Source of the DNA: Acidobacteriota bacterium
GTDB taxonomy: Bacteria; Acidobacteriota; Terriglobia; Terriglobales; Acidobacteriaceae
Length of the DNA: 64,000 nt
Direction of reading: 5' to 3'
Assembly: GCA_013289875.1 (NCBI GenBank)
Contig: JABCZC010000003.1
Span: forward strand, 50,532 to 114,531
Positions 1 to 10,200 of the stretch are shown in pieces (position 1 is the stretch's first letter; each line of letters opens with the position of its first letter). Below the pieces are notes generated by a model. That model did no database searches and was not told the DNA's origin. It saw nothing but the letters and a program-made list of their open reading frames with translations. The translations under genes and the position numbers were made by a program.

Positions 1-1765
1 GCCCGATGTAGCCCGTCCCTGTTGCCACCGTTCGATCCATGCCCACGCCTTCTTGATTCGCGCGGATCCACTGCCCCCACCCATTTCTCTCCGCCGACTC
101 AATCCCCGGCCCGTAATGCGAGTGCAGAATATCGGTCAGCGTCCCCAGACCCAACGGTCCGGTGTACTCCTCATAAATTGGCCATGAAGAAAGCAGCATG
201 TCGTCAATGGTGCGAACCACTGTTGAATCGTTCCCGAAAGTCAGGCGCGTCCAGTCATCGGCAATCGCCTGCGGCGTTGTGTCGGGGTTCCAGGCCAGCC
301 GTCCGAAGCCATAGAGATTCGCCATCGCCATGGGATGCCCGAGCCAGTTCACATCCAGTCCCACATTCGCCACTCCGGCGAATCCGCCCAGCGGCCTGTC
401 GAAGGACTTGCCCTCGACAATTTCCTTTACTGGCGTGTGCCGATTGTCCGCGCGCAGATTGAAATCCAGAACTTCCTTCCACATCGGGATAAGAAACACG
501 AGGTGCCTCTGCTGTCCGGTGTATTCCTGCGTGATTTGTAGTTCGATGGCTTCGTTCGTGTGTTGTAGCCCCGCGAAAAGCGGCGACACCGGCTCCCGCA
601 CCTGAAAATCGATAGGCCCGTGCTTGATCTGCACAATCACGTTGTCGTCGAACTTGCCATCAAGCGGGTGAAAAATGTCGAAGGCCGCCCGCGCGCGGTC
701 GGCCTTCGGGTCATTCCAGTCGAGATGATGGTTGTAGACAAATGCCCGGTACAGCAAGACTCCGCCGTACGGCTTGAGCGCGCGTGCAAGCACATTCGCT
801 GCGTCCATCGGAGTCCGCCCATACTGCGACGGTCCGGCGCGCCCTTCCGAATCCGCTTTCACTACAAAGCCGCCGAGGTCCGGAATCTGCGCGTACAGCT
901 CGTCAACCGTTTTCTTCCACCACTCAATCACGCGCGCATCCAACGGATCGAAGGTATCCAGCCCACCCACCACCTTCGGGCTACTCAGATCGACTGAGAT
1001 AGCCAGACGCACTCCCCATGGTCGAAAAACATCGGCTACGCGCGCTACTTGCCGGATCATCTCCGGCGTCAGCATCTTCAGGTCGGCGTTGACATTGTTG
1101 ATCGCGCAGCCATTGATTCCCACGGAAGCCAACAAGCGCGCATACTCCCCGGCCCGTGTCAGCTCACCTCGCACGTTCCCTTCGTCGAAGAAGATCGAGC
1201 GCCCTGCATAGCCGCGCTCAATGCTGCCGTTGAGGTTGTCCCACTGATCTACCCATCGGACTGGAGCGGCAGGCGACTCGCTCGTTTCAACGGAGCGCAG
1301 ATCGTGCTGCTCGGCAATCGCTTGCAGCAAGTGAAACATCCCATAGAGCACGCCGCGCGCATCGGCTCCGGCGATCAGCCAGTAGCTGTGGCCGTGTTCG
1401 CGGACGGTCGCCACCGCATAGCCCTCCGGCCGTAATTGCACAGCAGGTTTCCAGTGCGGAAACGCCGTCCGCAATTCTGTAACTGTACCGAGCACAAATG
1501 CGCCGCCATTCGGAATGATGCTCTCAACATGCAGCTTCAGCCCCAGCATGCTGCTGGTTCCGCGCATCAATTCGTTCACTGCGCTCTGCACAACAGGTGA
1601 TTTGTTGAGCGAAACAACGCCCTCGGGCAGCGTGCTGTACTGTGTTTTTACGCGGGCGTCCTGGATTGGCGCATATCTCAGCCATCCTTCCGCGCCTGTC
1701 TCTGCAAGGACACACGCGCCTCTCAGCAGCAACGCTCCAAGCAGCGTGAACACCAAACGGTGCAC
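1..1765 (-). CDS. GH67 alpha-glucuronidase, 3' end cut by window edge
   Basis: An open frame reads without a stop from a GTG at 1765 to base 2 (588 codons); the C-terminus lies outside the window. It should remove 4-O-methyl-glucuronic acid from xylo-oligosaccharides. The translation starts with a signal-peptide-like stretch (MHRLVFTLLGALLL, then LAE). It next shows GH67 signatures: WVDQWDNLNGSIERGYAGRS near residue 170, INNVNAD near 225, VKADSEGRAGP near 305, the acidic LDGKFDDNV near 365 and QVREPVSP near 385. These are the regions that hold the catalytic acid and the Asp/Glu pair in the family (known for the family; residue roles inferred). AGGAG lies seven bases before the GTG, which decides the start over an out-of-frame ATG. 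It follows the GH3 gene by 12 bp and is surely co-transcribed with it. GH67 enzymes are usually about 700 residues, so roughly 100 are missing. Confidence 0.93.
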   Translation of the reverse strand, partial: MHRLVFTLLGALLLRGACVLAETGAEGWLRYAPIQDARVKTQYSTLPEGVVSLNKSPVVQSAVNELMRGTSSMLGLKLHVESIIPNGGAFVLGTVTELRTAFPHWKPAVQLRPEGYAVATVREHGHSYWLIAGADARGVLYGMFHLLQAIAEQHDLRSVETSESPAAPVRWVDQWDNLNGSIERGYAGRSIFFDEGNVRGELTRAGEYARLLASVGINGCAINNVNADLKMLTPEMIRQVARVADVFRPWGVRLAISVDLSSPKVVGGLDTFDPLDARVIEWWKKTVDELYAQIPDLGGFVVKADSEGRAGPSQYGRTPMDAANVLARALKPYGGVLLYRAFVYNHHLDWNDPKADRARAAFDIFHPLDGKFDDNVIVQIKHGPIDFQVREPVSPLFAGLQHTNEAIELQITQEYTGQQRHLVFLIPMWKEVLDFNLRADNRHTPVKEIVEGKSFDRPLGGFAGVANVGLDVNWLGHPMAMANLYGFGRLAWNPDTTPQAIADDWTRLTFGNDSTVVRTIDDMLLSSWPIYEEYTGPLGLGTLTDILHSHYGPGIESAERNGWGQWIRANQEGVGMDRTVATGTGYIG

Positions 1766-1777
1766 AACATCGCTCCT

Positions 1778-4468
1778 TTAACGCGGCAAGGGCGCGCTAC
1801 CCTCAATCGCAAACTCGCTGCTCTGTCCCGTGCCCAGCGCGGGCTGCGCGCCGCCGACGAAGATCCCGTATGTTCCTGGCTGAACACTGCGTTTGCCCGC
1901 TGCATCTACTTCGCTCAACTGCCGTGAGTCAAGATCGAAAAGGACATGGAGCATGGATCCCGGCTCGAGGTGCACCCGCTGAAAGGACTTCAACTCGCGA
2001 ATCGGCGACACATCGCTCGCTGGTGGAGTCAGGTAAAGCTCGACGACCTCATCTCCCGCCCGCTTGCCTGTGTTGCGAACCTCGGTTTCTACCGTGAGCC
2101 GTTCGCCGGCCTTCACCGTCTTTGTCGAGAGCTTTAACTTCGAGTAACTGAACGTCGTGTAGCTCAGGCCATAGCCGAAGCCATAGAGCGGCGTTCCTTG
2201 GAAGTAGCGGTAAGTTCTCTCCTTCATCGCGTAGTCTTCGAAGCTGGGAAGCTGGTCGATCGAGCTATAGAAAGTCACCGGCAGCCTTCCGCCGGGATTG
2301 TTCTTGCCATCCAGCGTCTCCGCAATCGCCTGGCCGCCCGCCTCGCCCGGATACCACGCCTCGAGCACGGCCTGCGCATGCTGCTGCGCCCAATTCACTG
2401 CAAGCGCGCTGCCATTCATCAGCACGACCACCAGCGGCTTGCCGGTTGTGGCAATCGCTTCGAGCAGATCTTCCTGCGCCTTGGGCAACTGAATATCCGT
2501 CCGGTCACCACCCGAGAACCCCTGCACATGCACGGGCATTTCTTCGCCTTCCAATTCAGGCGAGAGTCCCACAAAGGCCAACACGACATCTACGTGTTCC
2601 GCTGCCGCCACGGCTTCGGCGCGCAACGGCTCTACCGGAGGCGTCCAGTTCAGGGTCAGCCCCGCTCCAAATAGCTCTGCGTGATGTCCATACTCCATGC
2701 GGAATTCGTGCGGCTGCGTGTCGGCAAAGTGCAGTTGAAAATCGGGAGGCGTGCTGGAGCGGAATCTCGACTTCTCATCGCTTGCATAGCTCGCTACCTC
2801 TTTGCCATCGAGATAGACCTTATAGCTCTCCCGATCCTCGCATGGATAACAGTGCGCCAGCGTGATGCGGAAGGGATAGTCCCCCGCAGCCGGCACCGCA
2901 ATCGTTCCACTCCAACGCACGCCAAAGTCTTTCGCCGACAAGCCCGGCGCGGGGCTGGCTGAATTCCAGTCAAAGTCGATCTCAGGATCGACGCGGGTCA
3001 GGACGGGTCCGCCACTCAAGTCTGACGAAGCAAAATACTCCGCCCTCAGTCCCTGCTCCGGCGAGCCCGCAGAAGGATGCAGCGCTGTGCGCGGAACCTG
3101 CACCGGCAGGCCTTCTACATAAGGAGATCCCTGCGCATACGTCGCCTTTACGCCACGGAACTCCTCGCGAATTCCCTCCAGCGGCGTGATCGGATGCGAC
3201 GGCACCGCGTTATAGTTTCCTTCGAGCGCCGCCAGCGCGGTCGCGTTCGGACCAACCACGGCGATCGCCTTTACTCCCGGTTTGAGCGGCAGAAAATCGT
3301 TTTCGTTCTTCAGCAACACCATCGATTCGCGAGCCGCCTTCAATGCCAGCGCGCGGTGCGCTGCTGAATCGTCCTCACTGTAGGGAATCTGCGCATAGAG
3401 TACTTTGTTCTCAGGATCGAACAAACCTAGCCTGAAGCGCGCCGTGAACAACCGCTTCACTGCCGTGTCGATTGCGCCCTCTGAGATCAGTCCATCCTTC
3501 ACCGCCTTTACCAGTGCCGTGTAGGTGTCGCCGCAATTCGTGTCCGTACCGGCCAGCACACCCGCTGCAGAGGCATGTTCCGAGTCCGGCGAATACTTGT
3601 GTCCATCCTGATGAAAGAAGTCATCGATAGCGCCGCAATCCGACGTGACATATCCGTTGAAGCCCCAGTCTTTGCGCAGCGTCTGCTCCAACAGCATTTT
3701 GCTTGCGCACGCTGGAACATCATCGACGGCGTTATAGGCGCACATCACCGAATCCGCATGACCCTCTGTCACGGTGGCGCGAAACGCAGGCAGGTAAGTG
3801 TCTTCGAAATCGTGTGTTGAAGGATCGACATTGAAGCGGTGCCGTTCCGATTCCGGTCCGCTGTGTACGGCGAAATGCTTCGGAGTCGCGACGGTCTTGA
3901 GATAAGTAGCGTTGTCTCCCTGAAGTCCTTTCACGAACGCAACACCGAGCCGGCTAGTCAGAAACGGATCTTCTCCGTATGTCTCCTGCCCTCGTCCCCA
4001 GCGGGGATCGCGAAAGATGTTGATATTCGGCGACCAGATCGTCAGACCGAAATAGATGCTGTGCACGTTGTCGCGCACGGCCTGGTTGTACTTCGCGCGC
4101 GCTTCCGTCGAAACCGTCGTGGCAATCTGCCCAACTACGTCGGTGTCCCACGTCGCTGCCATGCCGATCGCCTGCGGAAACACCGTTGCGTAACCCGATC
4201 GCGCAATGCCGTGCAGCCCCTCGCTCCACCAGTCGTATTTTGGAACGCCCAGCCGCGGAATTGCGTCTGCGCCATTCATCATCTGCGAGACCTTTTCCTC
4301 GAGCGTCATGCGCGAGACCAGGTCATCCACCCGCTTGTCTACCGGCAGGGAAGCATCCATGTAGGGAGCCGTGTTCTGGCACACGCCATTTTTCAGGCAC
4401 GACGCACACAGAATCGCAAACAACGGCAGTCCGATCTTCCGCCACATAGAATCTGCTTTCTTTCGCAC
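1778..4468 (-). CDS. GH3 beta-xylosidase / beta-glucosidase-type hydrolase with PA14 insert
   Basis: This 896-residue secreted enzyme probably hydrolyses xylo-oligosaccharides to xylose. The N-terminus has a basic start and hydrophobic stretch ending in Ala-Ser-Cys, so it may be a lipoprotein or signal-peptidase I substrate. The GH3 N-terminal barrel follows (about 35-360) with the nucleophile motif TSDCGAIDDFF near residue 278; SDC rather than SDW is typical of the xylosidase/arabinosidase branch. The alpha/beta sandwich is interrupted at about 465-610 by a PA14-like domain (LRAEYFASSDLSGG onward). A fibronectin-III-like domain ends the protein. The GTG start at 4468 is preceded by GGGGG at good spacing; an internal ATG at 4447 is the alternative. 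A promoter lies at 4566-4595. GH67 follows directly, which makes xylosidase more likely than glucosidase. Confidence 0.93.
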   Translation of the reverse strand: MRKKADSMWRKIGLPLFAILCASCLKNGVCQNTAPYMDASLPVDKRVDDLVSRMTLEEKVSQMMNGADAIPRLGVPKYDWWSEGLHGIARSGYATVFPQAIGMAATWDTDVVGQIATTVSTEARAKYNQAVRDNVHSIYFGLTIWSPNINIFRDPRWGRGQETYGEDPFLTSRLGVAFVKGLQGDNATYLKTVATPKHFAVHSGPESERHRFNVDPSTHDFEDTYLPAFRATVTEGHADSVMCAYNAVDDVPACASKMLLEQTLRKDWGFNGYVTSDCGAIDDFFHQDGHKYSPDSEHASAAGVLAGTDTNCGDTYTALVKAVKDGLISEGAIDTAVKRLFTARFRLGLFDPENKVLYAQIPYSEDDSAAHRALALKAARESMVLLKNENDFLPLKPGVKAIAVVGPNATALAALEGNYNAVPSHPITPLEGIREEFRGVKATYAQGSPYVEGLPVQVPRTALHPSAGSPEQGLRAEYFASSDLSGGPVLTRVDPEIDFDWNSASPAPGLSAKDFGVRWSGTIAVPAAGDYPFRITLAHCYPCEDRESYKVYLDGKEVASYASDEKSRFRSSTPPDFQLHFADTQPHEFRMEYGHHAELFGAGLTLNWTPPVEPLRAEAVAAAEHVDVVLAFVGLSPELEGEEMPVHVQGFSGGDRTDIQLPKAQEDLLEAIATTGKPLVVVLMNGSALAVNWAQQHAQAVLEAWYPGEAGGQAIAETLDGKNNPGGRLPVTFYSSIDQLPSFEDYAMKERTYRYFQGTPLYGFGYGLSYTTFSYSKLKLSTKTVKAGERLTVETEVRNTGKRAGDEVVELYLTPPASDVSPIRELKSFQRVHLEPGSMLHVLFDLDSRQLSEVDAAGKRSVQPGTYGIFVGGAQPALGTGQSSEFAIEGSAPLPR

Positions 4469-4565
4469 TATTCCCCCTTCAGATACCGTTCGCGATCGCC
4501 GGTGCCGTTTCTGGCCTTTCGCGCGCTGTCGATGCAGTCAAAGCCCGATTTAGTACGAGCCACAA

Positions 4566-4595
4566 ACTATAGCTGTCTCAAACTGGCCATGTCAA
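4566..4595 (-). promoter_or_regulatory. Sigma-70-like promoter of the GH3-GH67 operon
   Basis: Read on the minus strand, TTGACA (4590-4595) and TATAGT (4566-4571) are separated by 18 bases, about 100 bp before the GH3 start. Both hexamers are near consensus. The gap 4469-4689 contains nothing else clear except a GCGATCGC palindrome at 4492-4499. Confidence 0.6.
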
Positions 4596-4689
4596 TTGCC
4601 GCGCGGGTCCCGATCACGGTCCATCTCGGCGACAGTAAGCATCGAAGTCACGTCCAGAATTTTCATTTCGCCTCCCGGAATCCTGTCCT

Positions 4690-5985
4690 TCATTTTCCCG
4701 CAGTTTGCCGAGCCTTCGCCGTTCGCCGAGCGGCCGGGCGGCGTCGTATTCCCCCGCTCCGCAACGGCTCGTGACTGACTTCCTGAGTCGCTCGTTGCTG
4801 TAATACCAGCGCCGCGGCGCCTCGCAACCGCGCTACTTCGCCTTCATGTGTCGGCATCAACCTCGGCGGCAACCCTGCCAGCGTCAACTCGGCGATTTGT
4901 GCTTCGATGATCGGCCCAAAGCGGTGCCACGCAGACGTAACATCGCCCGCAATCAGGATTACCTCCGGCGAAAGGCCGGCCAGAATCATCCGCAGTCCTC
5001 GCCCAATGTAATAGGCCTGCTTCGTCAGCGCTTCCACGGCGTGGGGATCGCCACCTTCGGCAGCGCTCAACAATTGATGAAAAGTAACGGCCTGGGAGGG
5101 ATGCGACATGTCGGCATAGTAGCGCAGCGCCGAACGGCACGAGGCAAACGTCTCCCAGCAACCCTTCATGCCGCACGCGCATAGCGGGCCATTCGGATCC
5201 AGCGGAGCATGCCCAAACTCCCCCGCCATCCCATGCTGTCCGGTAACGAGGTGCCCGTTCGCAAAAATGCCCGTTCCGATGCCTTCGGAAACAGTAACCA
5301 GAACCGCATTCCGCACCCCGTCCATCCGCCCAAACCAAAGCTCGGCCAGGAGGCAGGCGTTGGCGGCGTTTTCAAGCGCCACATGCAGGCCCGTCTTTCG
5401 TTCAATCGCCTTCTTTATGTCGAAGACCGGCCAATGCAGATTGGGCGCGAAAATCAGGCGCTCCGTCTTAGGATCGACCCGCCCCGGGAGACTGATCCCA
5501 ATCCCTTCCACCGATTTTCTCGGAAAGTTCGCCTTCAGTCGAAGGATGCAATCAATCAGCAAGTCGACCGCAGCCGTCGGGTTCGCGCTCAATGGAATGA
5601 CCGACCTCGACAGCAGCCGCCCATTCAGATCCACAACCGCGACCGCCGATTGCGCAGGATGAACATCGGCGGCAATGACTACGAGATCCTCGCTCAGTCC
5701 GAGCAGCGTAGGCCGTCGCCCGCGCGGCCTGCGCGCGATCGCACCCTCCTGCACCCACTTCTCGTCGATCAGCTGCTCGATAATCAGTGAGACAGTGCTC
5801 CGTTGCAGTCCTGAGTGCCGCGCCAGTTCCGCGCGCGAGATCGGCTGGCGGGAACGAATCATCTGCAGCACGATATCGCGGTTGATATGGCGTGCCGTTT
5901 CACTCGATGCCAGTTCAACAGAGCTCAGGTCGACACGCCGCATGCCCGTTGCTCTGCGTCCGGGTTGTTTCGCCTGCTTATTCAT
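4690..5985 (-). CDS. ROK-family transcriptional repressor (XylR/NagC type)
   Basis: This protein of about 431 residues has an N-terminal winged helix-turn-helix (roughly 30-85; RDIVLQMIRSRQPISRAELA followed by the recognition helix) and a C-terminal ROK sugar-kinase-like domain. The ROK part carries GIGTGIFANG, the GEFGH motif and the zinc cluster CACGMKGCWE near residue 270. Family members bind DNA until a sugar ligand docks in the ROK fold. Its place between xylan hydrolases and a TonB receptor suggests control of this locus by a xylose or glucuronate signal (inference). Start: ATG at 5985, or GTG at 5991; neither has a clear ribosome site. A perfect palindrome at 6011-6020 just upstream may be its own operator. 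The SDR gene lies 46 bp upstream on the same strand. Confidence 0.92.
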   Translation of the reverse strand: MNKQAKQPGRRATGMRRVDLSSVELASSETARHINRDIVLQMIRSRQPISRAELARHSGLQRSTVSLIIEQLIDEKWVQEGAIARRPRGRRPTLLGLSEDLVVIAADVHPAQSAVAVVDLNGRLLSRSVIPLSANPTAAVDLLIDCILRLKANFPRKSVEGIGISLPGRVDPKTERLIFAPNLHWPVFDIKKAIERKTGLHVALENAANACLLAELWFGRMDGVRNAVLVTVSEGIGTGIFANGHLVTGQHGMAGEFGHAPLDPNGPLCACGMKGCWETFASCRSALRYYADMSHPSQAVTFHQLLSAAEGGDPHAVEALTKQAYYIGRGLRMILAGLSPEVILIAGDVTSAWHRFGPIIEAQIAELTLAGLPPRLMPTHEGEVARLRGAAALVLQQRATQEVSHEPLRSGGIRRRPAARRTAKARQTAGK

Positions 5986-6010
5986 CAGCACACAAGAATA
6001 ATCGCAATTG

Positions 6011-6020
6011 ACCGTACGGT
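6011..6020. promoter_or_regulatory. Palindrome ACCGTACGGT, candidate ROK operator
   Basis: This perfect 10-bp palindrome lies about 26 bp upstream of the ROK start, in the 46-bp gap after the SDR stop. The position fits autoregulation, but no second copy was found in the window, so this is inference. Confidence 0.3.
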
Positions 6021-6037
6021 AATCACGATTGTGAATT

Positions 6038-6823
6038 CTAGCGGTTTACCCCGCTTGCCAGATAGCCGCCATCGATCACCAGAATCTCTCCGGTCACAAA
6101 CGAGGCGGCATCCGAGGCCAGATAGATCGCGCCGCCCGCTATCTCATCGAGTCGGCCAAAGCGGTTCATCGGAGTGCGCATCAGCAGTTCGCGCCCCCGC
6201 TCCGTGTTCGATACCAGCTCGTCATTCAAGGCGGTTGGAAAGATTCCGGGAGCAATGGCGTTCACCGTTACTCCATGGGGCGCGAACTCGACAGCCAGCG
6301 ATTTCGTGAGCGCACCCACCGCTGCCTTGCTGGCGCCATACGCCGCCACGTCGCGGAACGCGACGAGTGTCGCCAGCGAAGCAATATTCACTATTCGCCC
6401 GTAGCCTTGCTCAATCATGGTTCGGCCGAAAATTTGGCAGGCGCGCAGCGTTCCCGTCAGATTGGTATCCAAAATCTTCGACCAGTCTTCTTCCGAGCAT
6501 TCCAGCGTAGGAACGCGAAGCGTCGTCCCGGCCGAATTTACCAGGATGTCCACCCGCCCGAATTTGCGCCGCGCATCGTTGTGCAGGGTTTCAATTGAGG
6601 CGCGATTCCGCACGTCGGCGACACACCGCAGCGATCGGCGTCCCAGCCCTTCGATCTCGCCGGCAATCCGGTCTACCTCATCGGCGCGGCGGGAGGCTGC
6701 GACCACGTCGGCTCCGGCTGAGGCCAGGCCAAGCGAGATCGATCTCCCCAGGCCTGAGGTTCCACCGACGACCACAGCGCATCTTCCCGTCAAATCGAAA
6801 TAGCCATTACTCAAATCGAACAC
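6038..6823 (-). CDS. Short-chain dehydrogenase/reductase
   Basis: A 261-residue classical SDR with a GTG start (VFDLSNGYFDL). It shows the nucleotide motif GGTSGLGRSI near residue 20, NSAG near 97, a serine in IVNIASLA, and the catalytic YGASK near 160. FVTGEILVIDGGY closes the fold. Classical SDRs of this length oxidise or reduce sugar acids, sugars or polyols with NAD(P)H; the closest general resemblance is to gluconate 5-dehydrogenase/KduD-like enzymes. With GH67 next door, a role in glucuronate or xylose metabolism is plausible, but the substrate cannot be read from sequence. It is transcribed towards the ROK gene and may form an operon with it. Confidence 0.85.
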   Translation of the reverse strand: MFDLSNGYFDLTGRCAVVVGGTSGLGRSISLGLASAGADVVAASRRADEVDRIAGEIEGLGRRSLRCVADVRNRASIETLHNDARRKFGRVDILVNSAGTTLRVPTLECSEEDWSKILDTNLTGTLRACQIFGRTMIEQGYGRIVNIASLATLVAFRDVAAYGASKAAVGALTKSLAVEFAPHGVTVNAIAPGIFPTALNDELVSNTERGRELLMRTPMNRFGRLDEIAGGAIYLASDAASFVTGEILVIDGGYLASGVNR

Positions 6824-6954
6824 TCCCGCCGCAATCGAATACTCCAGAATACAAACTTAATCGCAAATAGGAGGAACGAAATTCTAGCACGCCATACTCG
6901 TGCCCGGTAACCCCGACTGTTGTCGGTGGTCTCGAAATAATTTGCACTATCCCC

Positions 6955-7000
6955 TTGACAACCCTAAAAAAATAGCAATATTGTTCGCTTTATCGCGAAC
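6955..7000 (+). promoter_or_regulatory. Promoter and inverted-repeat operator before the TonB receptor
   Basis: TTGACA at 6955-6960 and ATATTG at 6978-6983 are 17 bases apart. A perfect inverted repeat, GTTCGC-N6-GCGAAC (6983-7000), overlaps the end of the -10 and the likely start site, a classical repressor position. The ROK protein at 4690 is a candidate binder (inference). The rest of 6824-7225 is non-coding as far as I can see, leaving a leader of about 230 bases. Confidence 0.5.
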
Positions 7001-7225
7001 TCCTGGCTCCGAAAAGTTCGTTCCAGGAACCTGAATCCTTGCTCTCAATCGTTGAGAATGAAAAGAGGCGATGCAGCAGGTTAGAGTCCTGCACAAATAA
7101 TACAAGACACGAACAAATAGCTTTTAGTTTCTCGTAAATCGATGCAGCATCAGGCCATAAAAGTCTTTCGAGCCTGTACTTGCACGTCTGCGCCAGTCGC
7201 ACGTTTTCACCCATTTGGAGGTCTC

Positions 7226-10200
7226 ATGAAATCGTTCGGACGCGTAATTCTCAAGCCGCTGTATACCCGCGAAGATGCCGGACTCGGAGCATTCGCAATC
7301 TTCCTACTGCTCGCCGTTCTTGCCGCCTTGCCCATAGCTGGCATCGCCGATGTGCTCTACGGAACCTTGATCGGGACCGTTACCGACAAAACCGGTGCGG
7401 TCGTACCGGGCGTGACCGTGACCGTGACGAACCAGGGCACGGGAGCAGTCCGCACTGCGGTTACCGGCGCCCAGGGCGACTATCTGGTAAACAACCTGCC
7501 TTCGGGCATGTACACCGTAGCACTGCAGGCGGCCGGTTTTGCGGGGTTTACGCAAAAGAACGTGATGATTGCGATCAACCGGGAGGTGCGCATCGATGCC
7601 ACGCTGCAGCCGGCGGGTACGACACAGACGGTGACGGTGACGACAACTGCGCCGATACTGCAAACCGAAACTGCGGAGGTCAACCACGAGCTTACCAGCG
7701 AGCAGATTGGACAGCTTCCCATCACATCCAGCCAGGGCCGCAATTACCAGACCCTCTACACACTCATTCCGGGCGTAGCCGCAGTCCAGGAACAGAACTC
7801 GACCGCTTCCAACCCGTCGCGCGCCATGTCGCTCAATGTGAATGGCGTCGAAGACATGAGCAACACGACACGGATCGACGGTGCCGTGAATACGTATGCC
7901 TGGCTGCCTTACCTGGTTGCCTATGTTCCGCCCGCGGATTCAATCCAGACGGTCAACATCGTGACCAACTCCTTTAACGCTGAGCAGGGTGTCGCAGGGG
8001 GCGCTTCGATCAACGTCATTACCAAGAGCGGCACCCGGGACCTCCACGGCAGCGTGTGGTGGTACTACCAGGACGCCGCTATCAGCGCGCGTCCCTATAC
8101 GGCGACCCCACAGGCCGAGCCCACGGTGCCGAAGAATATCTTCAACGAATACGGCTTCGCGGTCGGCGGTCCCATCTACATCCCAAAGATCCTCACCGGC
8201 CGGGACAAGCTTTTCTTCTTCCAGGATTTCGAGAGGGTCACGCGGCGCCAGCTGATTACCGGAACCCAGACCGTCCCGACTACGCCATTACTGACCGGAG
8301 ATTTCTCGGCTGTGGCAAGTGGAATCGGTGCGGCCAACACCATCCTCTACGATCCCCAGCCCGGCGGCACGGGACCTTACCTGCCGCTCGGTTCTCGTCC
8401 TACGTTCCTGTCTGAATACGGATGCAACTGCATCCCCGCGTCCAGGGCATCGTCGGCCGCCCTCACGATGCTGGCGTTGCTGGATCCGATTTCGTCGGGT
8501 GTTACCAATCCAAACTATGCGAACCAGCTTGCGAACGATTTCCTGGGCAGCGGCACGCTCGGATATAACCGCAATACGTCGGATACGAGGATCGACTACG
8601 TCCCGAACCAGAGCACGACAATCTTCGGGAAATATGCCATCGAACCCTTTTCCGTTACCGACCCGCAGGAGTTAGGGGCGGCCGGCGGCGGCACCTTCGA
8701 CGGCGGCCAGCCCGGCGCGGCAAGCGGGCGCATTCAGAATGTCGGGCTCGGCGTCAGCCATGTCTTCAGCCCCAGCCTGGTCCTCGACTGGGACTTCGGC
8801 TATACGCGCCAGAGAACGGGCGCGCAGTCCTTGGTCGATCTTGCTGCCGGCTACTATGGCCTGGATGTACTAATGATTCCAGGCACCAACGGAGTGGGCA
8901 CGAACTACATCGGCCAGCCGACCTTCGCGTTCGGAAACGTAACCAACCAAGGCGCCACCTCAGCGTTTTCCTCTCTCGGAAACAGCAACGGCGCCAACCC
9001 CTTCCTGTTTCGCGACAATCAATTCACGGGGGATGTGAACCTGAGCTGGAACAAGGGCCTGCACGCGATGAAGTTTGGCTTCACTTACTATCACTTCGAC
9101 CTGAACCACTTCCAGCCGACCAGCGGAGGCGGCGTCAGCAGTCCGCGCGGCGGATTTCAGTTCCAGGGCGCGATGACTGCCAATTCGGCTAATTCGATTA
9201 CCGTCTACAACACGCTGGCGGATATGCTGCTCGGCCTGCCCAACAACGGGACCGGCATCGCGGTGGCCAAGGAAACGCAGCTCACCGATCCCAATTCTCT
9301 GCGCTGGACGGAGATTGCCCTGTACGCGCAGGATCAATTCAAGGTGAGTCCAAAGCTGACCGTCACCTATGGTCTCCGCTACGAGTTCTATCCTCCGCCA
9401 TACCGCAATCTGACGGGTGTTTATCGCCTCGATCCGACGCTGCCGCAGTCGGGCAACGTCTTAGTGGGCGGCGTGGGCAGTGTTCCGCACAACGCCGGCT
9501 TCGACATGAGCTGGGGCACCATCTTTCCGCGCCTTGGTATTGCCTATCGCCTGACTGACCGCTGGGTGATTCGCACCGGGGCCGGCATCACCTCCGATCC
9601 CGACAGCCTGCGCTTCCTGCGCGATACCTTCCCCGAAGACCTCGCGCCGACTTATAGCGGAACCGCAACCGGTACTGTGGCGCAGGATTTTACGACCGGC
9701 ACGTACCTGACTCTCACCAACGGCATTCCGGCGCCAGTTATCCCGGACTACTCCACCGGCTATGCGTCGCTTCCTGTCAGCGGATCGACGAATACAGCTC
9801 CGGCGAACTATCGCCGCGGCTACATTGAGAGCTGGAACCTGTTCGTGCAGGGAGATCTCGGCGCGAAGTTTGTGGCGAACATCGGATATGTGGGTACGCG
9901 CGCCGTGCGCCAGCTCGCCGGCTACACGCTGAACGCTGCGCCACTGCCGAGTGGTTCAACGCTCTGCATGGCCAACGGACAGTACAATCCTTCGTCGCCG
10001 AATTTCACAAATCCGCTTGGAAAGAACCCTTGCAATTTTGCCGCGAACGAAACTATCAACCTGGAGCACTGCGCCGGCGCTGCCAACCCCGTCTGCTACA
10101 ACAGCGGCGGCATCACTATGAACGCGCCCACCTTCAGCGCGAACTACAACGGCCTGCAGACGCAACTGACGCGGCTCGCGGGTCGCTCGGCGCAGTTTGG

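Noticed and set aside
3839..4774. Plus-strand open frame of 311 codons opposite the GH3 gene
   Set aside because: Arginine-rich shadow of the GH3 coding strand; no recognisable domain and no ribosome site.
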